Assembly: GCA_020226215.1 (NCBI GenBank) | Contig: CM035236.1 | Coordinates: 52,079,057-52,143,056, forward strand | Source of the DNA: Sindora glabra | Taxonomy: Eukaryota > Streptophyta > Magnoliopsida > Fabales > Fabaceae | Direction of reading: 5' to 3' | DNA: 64,000 bases | Part shown: positions 60,806 through 64,000 of the stretch, one piece after another | How positions within the stretch are numbered: position 1 is the first letter of the stretch | Layout of the letters: every line of letters starts with the position of its first letter | The notes under the pieces: generated by a model | Told to the model about the DNA's origin: nothing | Database searches by the model: none | The model's input: the letters and a program-made list of their open reading frames with translations, nothing else | Made by a program: the position numbers and the translations under genes

Positions 60806-63800
60806 ACAAATCACCAAAGAAAAATATGTTCAAGATAATGATTTAACTTAGTAAGCACAAATGATATCAAACATTAAGAACATAGCATATTTTTTCTTTC
60901 TATCATTTTCTCCCCTATTTGACATCAACAAAAAGGATAAGCAATCATATTAAAGCAAATGATATTATGCAAGTGATAGCATATATATATATATATTTAT
61001 TTTATTTTCCTCTTAACCTAGTGACATAATGAAGCAATTAATGTCGTTTTCTTCTCATTCTATTTTTCATTATCATCTATTTCTTTTCCTTTTCTCTCTA
61101 AAAAGATGAAAGTAGCTTAAAAGATAGGCATTATTAGAAGTCATACTATTCATCTTTTGCAAATAAAGCCATATTCAAATAATATGATCTCAACAAGATT
61201 ATTAAGGATTGCATATCATGATCATATGAATAATATACATCAATTAAGTGAATCAAAGGATATAACACTTTACCTTCCTCTTTAAGGTAAGTATGAGTAG
61301 ACATGTAATGTGTATAAACATTTGAAGCCCTTCATGTCAAGAGAAATATGAGCTATAATATAGATCATAATATAAGCAAGGCTCCCCCTCAAATCATGCT
61401 ATTTATTTTGTATAAGCTCCTCCTCAATCATACTACTATCAATTTCATCTAAGCTCCCCCTCAATGAAATAACAATGATTTTCTCATATTTCTAAAAATA
61501 TGCTCCCATTTTAAAAGATATAAAATAGATTAGAAATATGAAGAGCATAAAGGATCAAGACATATATGCTTACCAAAGTATATAATCATATCTATAGGCA
61601 TGGAAAACATGGTCCCTTTTTAATCTAACAAAAAGTATTTGAATTGCTCCATCTTTCAAAATGCTTTGATGAAACCAAATCTTTTAATCATGGTCATTTG
61701 AGAAACAATATATCAAGATGATAAAAGATTTAAACAATTTGAAATTGATAACTTTTTATTTTCAAAACTAACTTGAAAAAGAAATCATTTGAAATAATCA
61801 AATGAATGCATATCTCTTTAATAAGTTTCCTTTATGAAATGGCATGAGTAGCACAAGTTCCAAGCAATCAAGAAACTTAACTCAAGCATATCATAAAAAA
61901 AAATATGCAATAGGAATAGAAGAGATAAAAACCATCAAGCTTTCCTTATAGTGATGACAATGATCATATAATAATTAAGCACATTTTCATCACAACCAAG
62001 CATATTTTTTATAATCATATTCTATCTATCCAACCAAAAGCAAGTAAATAAAGAGTATCATGCAATCTAAACATTTATGATCCATAAGAAAAGAATAAGG
62101 ATAGGGATACTCATTGATTGTAGGAATATGTGGTGCTCCTTGGTTATAATCATCTTCTTTTTCATCACTTTGTAAGGTGAACATCAACAAACTTCATGAG
62201 TGATGACTTTTTCTTAGTGTGCTTGCCTTTGAAAAAGGATTTGAATCCTTTTGTAACACATCTTTAAATCAAGGCATGACCTTTCAACTTTTTCAACACT
62301 TCACACACTTGAAAATGATCTTTTGAATGATCTCCTAAAGAATCTTGTAAACTTTTAAGCACAAAACTCAAGATTCGAGATTAGAATGGTAAAAGTTAAA
62401 TAATAATGACATCTCAAGGAAAAGATAGCAACATTCAAGCTTTCAAACATAACAATTCAAGATAGGAGATAAAAATATACCAAACAAATTCTAAACATTC
62501 TCCAATGAATTGTTAGTTAAACATCATTCTAGCATTTCTTGGAACATGTACATGATTGATAGAAAAATATTTGACAAGTACTATATTATCAACCATGTAA
62601 CTTTGAACCTTTAAGGAGATAATGGACATCCAAATGAAATCATTTTCAAACTAATAAGGATTTTTGAAAAACTAAAAAATGATCTATGATTTTAGCAAAC
62701 ATATGAAATCATCAAAACTCATGAAACAATTTAAGGGAACAAGCATACAAGAGCAAAGGATATGATCAATCATTATAAATGCACCAATAAATGAAATGAG
62801 CTCCTTTTCAAACTTTTGTAAATTTTTATCTTTAAAAAACATGGAGCTAGTTGTCTTTCCAAATTTTGAAACATAAGCAATATATGACCTTCCTTTAGCA
62901 CAAGGATCACATATCATTTTGAAAGATAAAGGCAATCATAAAAATGATATGTCTAATCCTTAACTATCCATACTCAAGAGATATATAAAGCAACTTAAGC
63001 ATAAAGATAGGATAGAGTATACCAATATTTTGAATCTCATTCCTCTTTGAAGAAGTTGACTTTGTTATGGAAGTTGAGTTGATTTAACCTCAAGTTGAAC
63101 CTGTCATCCATTTTCATACTATGCTTAAGGTAGTATCACACTTCTTTCCTATATAAAGCTCTAGACAACTTCTTTGGTACCCAACCAAGACTTCGGTCCA
63201 TGGAGGGTTAGTGAATATCAATGTAATATGCTTCATGAAAAATTAATTAATTCAAACAAAAGAGCATAATGATCATATTCTTAAAAATCATTTTGAAAGC
63301 ATTTGCATATTCTTCATATATAAGCAATAGACAATGAAATTCAATGGAAAATATACTAAGCATTGCATACCCATATATTAAGTTATATCATCAAAGGCTT
63401 ATGGGCATATGAAGATAAAGTAAATCATGCATTTAGATTTCAATTTTAATGAAATAAGGGTGGAGAAAAATGAAGTTATCATCGTGCATGGTTACTTATA
63501 TAAGGGACCTTATGAATCAATTGGTGAATCGATTCATAAATGAATATAATCATCTGTGAATCGATTGACTACTCCATTCATGGCCAAAAAATTTAAATTT
63601 CATACTTCCCTCCATATGCTATCAATCGCTTGGTGAATCGATTCTGGGCTTCCAGAGACAAACACACATTCTTGGAATCGATTCACTACTCAATTCATTC
63701 CTTAAATGCAAAATTCTTGAATCGATTCATTACTTGATTCACTTCATACTATTTTTTTTACATCATTTCACTTCTCAAATAGCTTGTGAGCATTTATAAT

Positions 63801-64000
63801 CATGAAAGAACATATTATATGCATGCATGATTTTAATTAAGGTGAATTATAACCTTCAAGTAATGATCATGCTTTGAAATCAAGAACCTCTTTTCAATGA
63901 ATATTAAATAAGGTAACATAAGAGGTTTGAGAAATTAATACCTTATCCTTTGCAATGAAAGGATAACTTTTCCTTACCCATTGCTTTTCTCTAAAAGGTT
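60806..64000 (-). other. 3' internal region of the SIRE-like element
   Basis: No pol domain is reached before the window ends. SIRE-type elements carry a long segment between pol and the 3' LTR, sometimes with an env-like ORF, but no such ORF is open here. The longest minus-strand frame (62684-62935) contains ICDPCAKGRSYIAYVSKF and matches nothing definite. CTCCCCCTCAA repeats occur around 61383-61465. Five GAATCGATTC-type palindromes cluster at 63525-63730. Confidence 0.45.

Larger units (their letters stand above)
58218..64000 (-). mobile_element. SIRE/Maximus-like copia retrotransposon, 3' part
   Basis: A long LTR (58218-60784) is followed on its right by a polypurine tract that reads, on the minus strand, TCATCATTAAAAAGGAGGAGA directly before the LTR's TGTTAG. 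This is very close to the TCATCAAAAAGGGGGAGATT tract typical of plant copia elements such as SIRE. The element is therefore minus-strand, with its 3' end at the left and its pol gene and 5' LTR beyond position 64000. The interior visible here is non-coding. Confidence 0.75.

Noticed and set aside
62684..62935. Env-like or zinc-finger gene in the SIRE-like element
   Set aside because: The 83-aa minus-strand frame has a CDPC segment, but no motif order fits a pre-integrase or envelope-like protein, and it is bounded by stops in a non-coding interval.

Overview
This window looks like nuclear DNA from a dicot-type flowering plant. It is very AT-rich, has spliced genes with GT..AG introns, and most of its length is nested, decayed transposable elements of plant type. 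The species cannot be fixed from the sequence. Only two genes look intact: a U-box/ARM-repeat E3 ubiquitin ligase on the + strand (11914-15045, four coding exons, 662 aa, closest to Arabidopsis PUB10/PUB11) and a nuclear gene for a mitochondrial-type ribosomal protein bL28 on the - strand (51087-48558, two exons, 218 aa). Both can be spliced by eye into continuous proteins with phase-matched junctions. They are housekeeping or regulatory genes with no visible functional link to each other.

Layout: 1-3150 is AT-rich intergenic DNA with one weak small ORF. 3152-3655 is a fold-back MITE. About 3672-10925 is a Mutator-like element (MULE) with roughly 170-bp terminal inverted repeats, a decayed minus-strand transposase, a plus-strand GRF-zinc-finger fragment and a nested hAT-like MITE. 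11914-15045 is the U-box gene. 16022-22000 is a Ty1/copia element with both LTRs, a primer-binding site and decayed pol. 22001-22525 is a second copy of the fold-back MITE.

23673-38815 is a 15.1-kb CACTA (En/Spm) transposon. It has CACTA termini, a 3-bp target duplication (GCT), a decayed TNP2 transposase and a second ORF. It hosts a third copy of the fold-back MITE and a 2.46-kb solo LTR that splits the TNP2 reading frame and has its own target duplication. 40087-46546 is an LTR element with two about 0.5-kb LTRs and an essentially non-coding interior (LARD-like).

48558-51087 is the bL28 gene. 52422-53097 is a pogo/Tigger-like element keeping the end of its transposase. 53320-53600 and 56411-57180 are MITE-like elements. 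58218-64000 is the 3' LTR (2.57 kb) and 3' internal part of a minus-strand, SIRE/Maximus-like copia element that runs off the right edge.

The most interesting points are the GRF-zinc-finger ORF in the position that mudrB has in MuDR, the datable nesting order in the CACTA element, the three-copy fold-back MITE family, and palindrome-rich repeats inside the long LTRs. I found no convincing tRNA, rRNA, CRISPR or organelle-derived segment.
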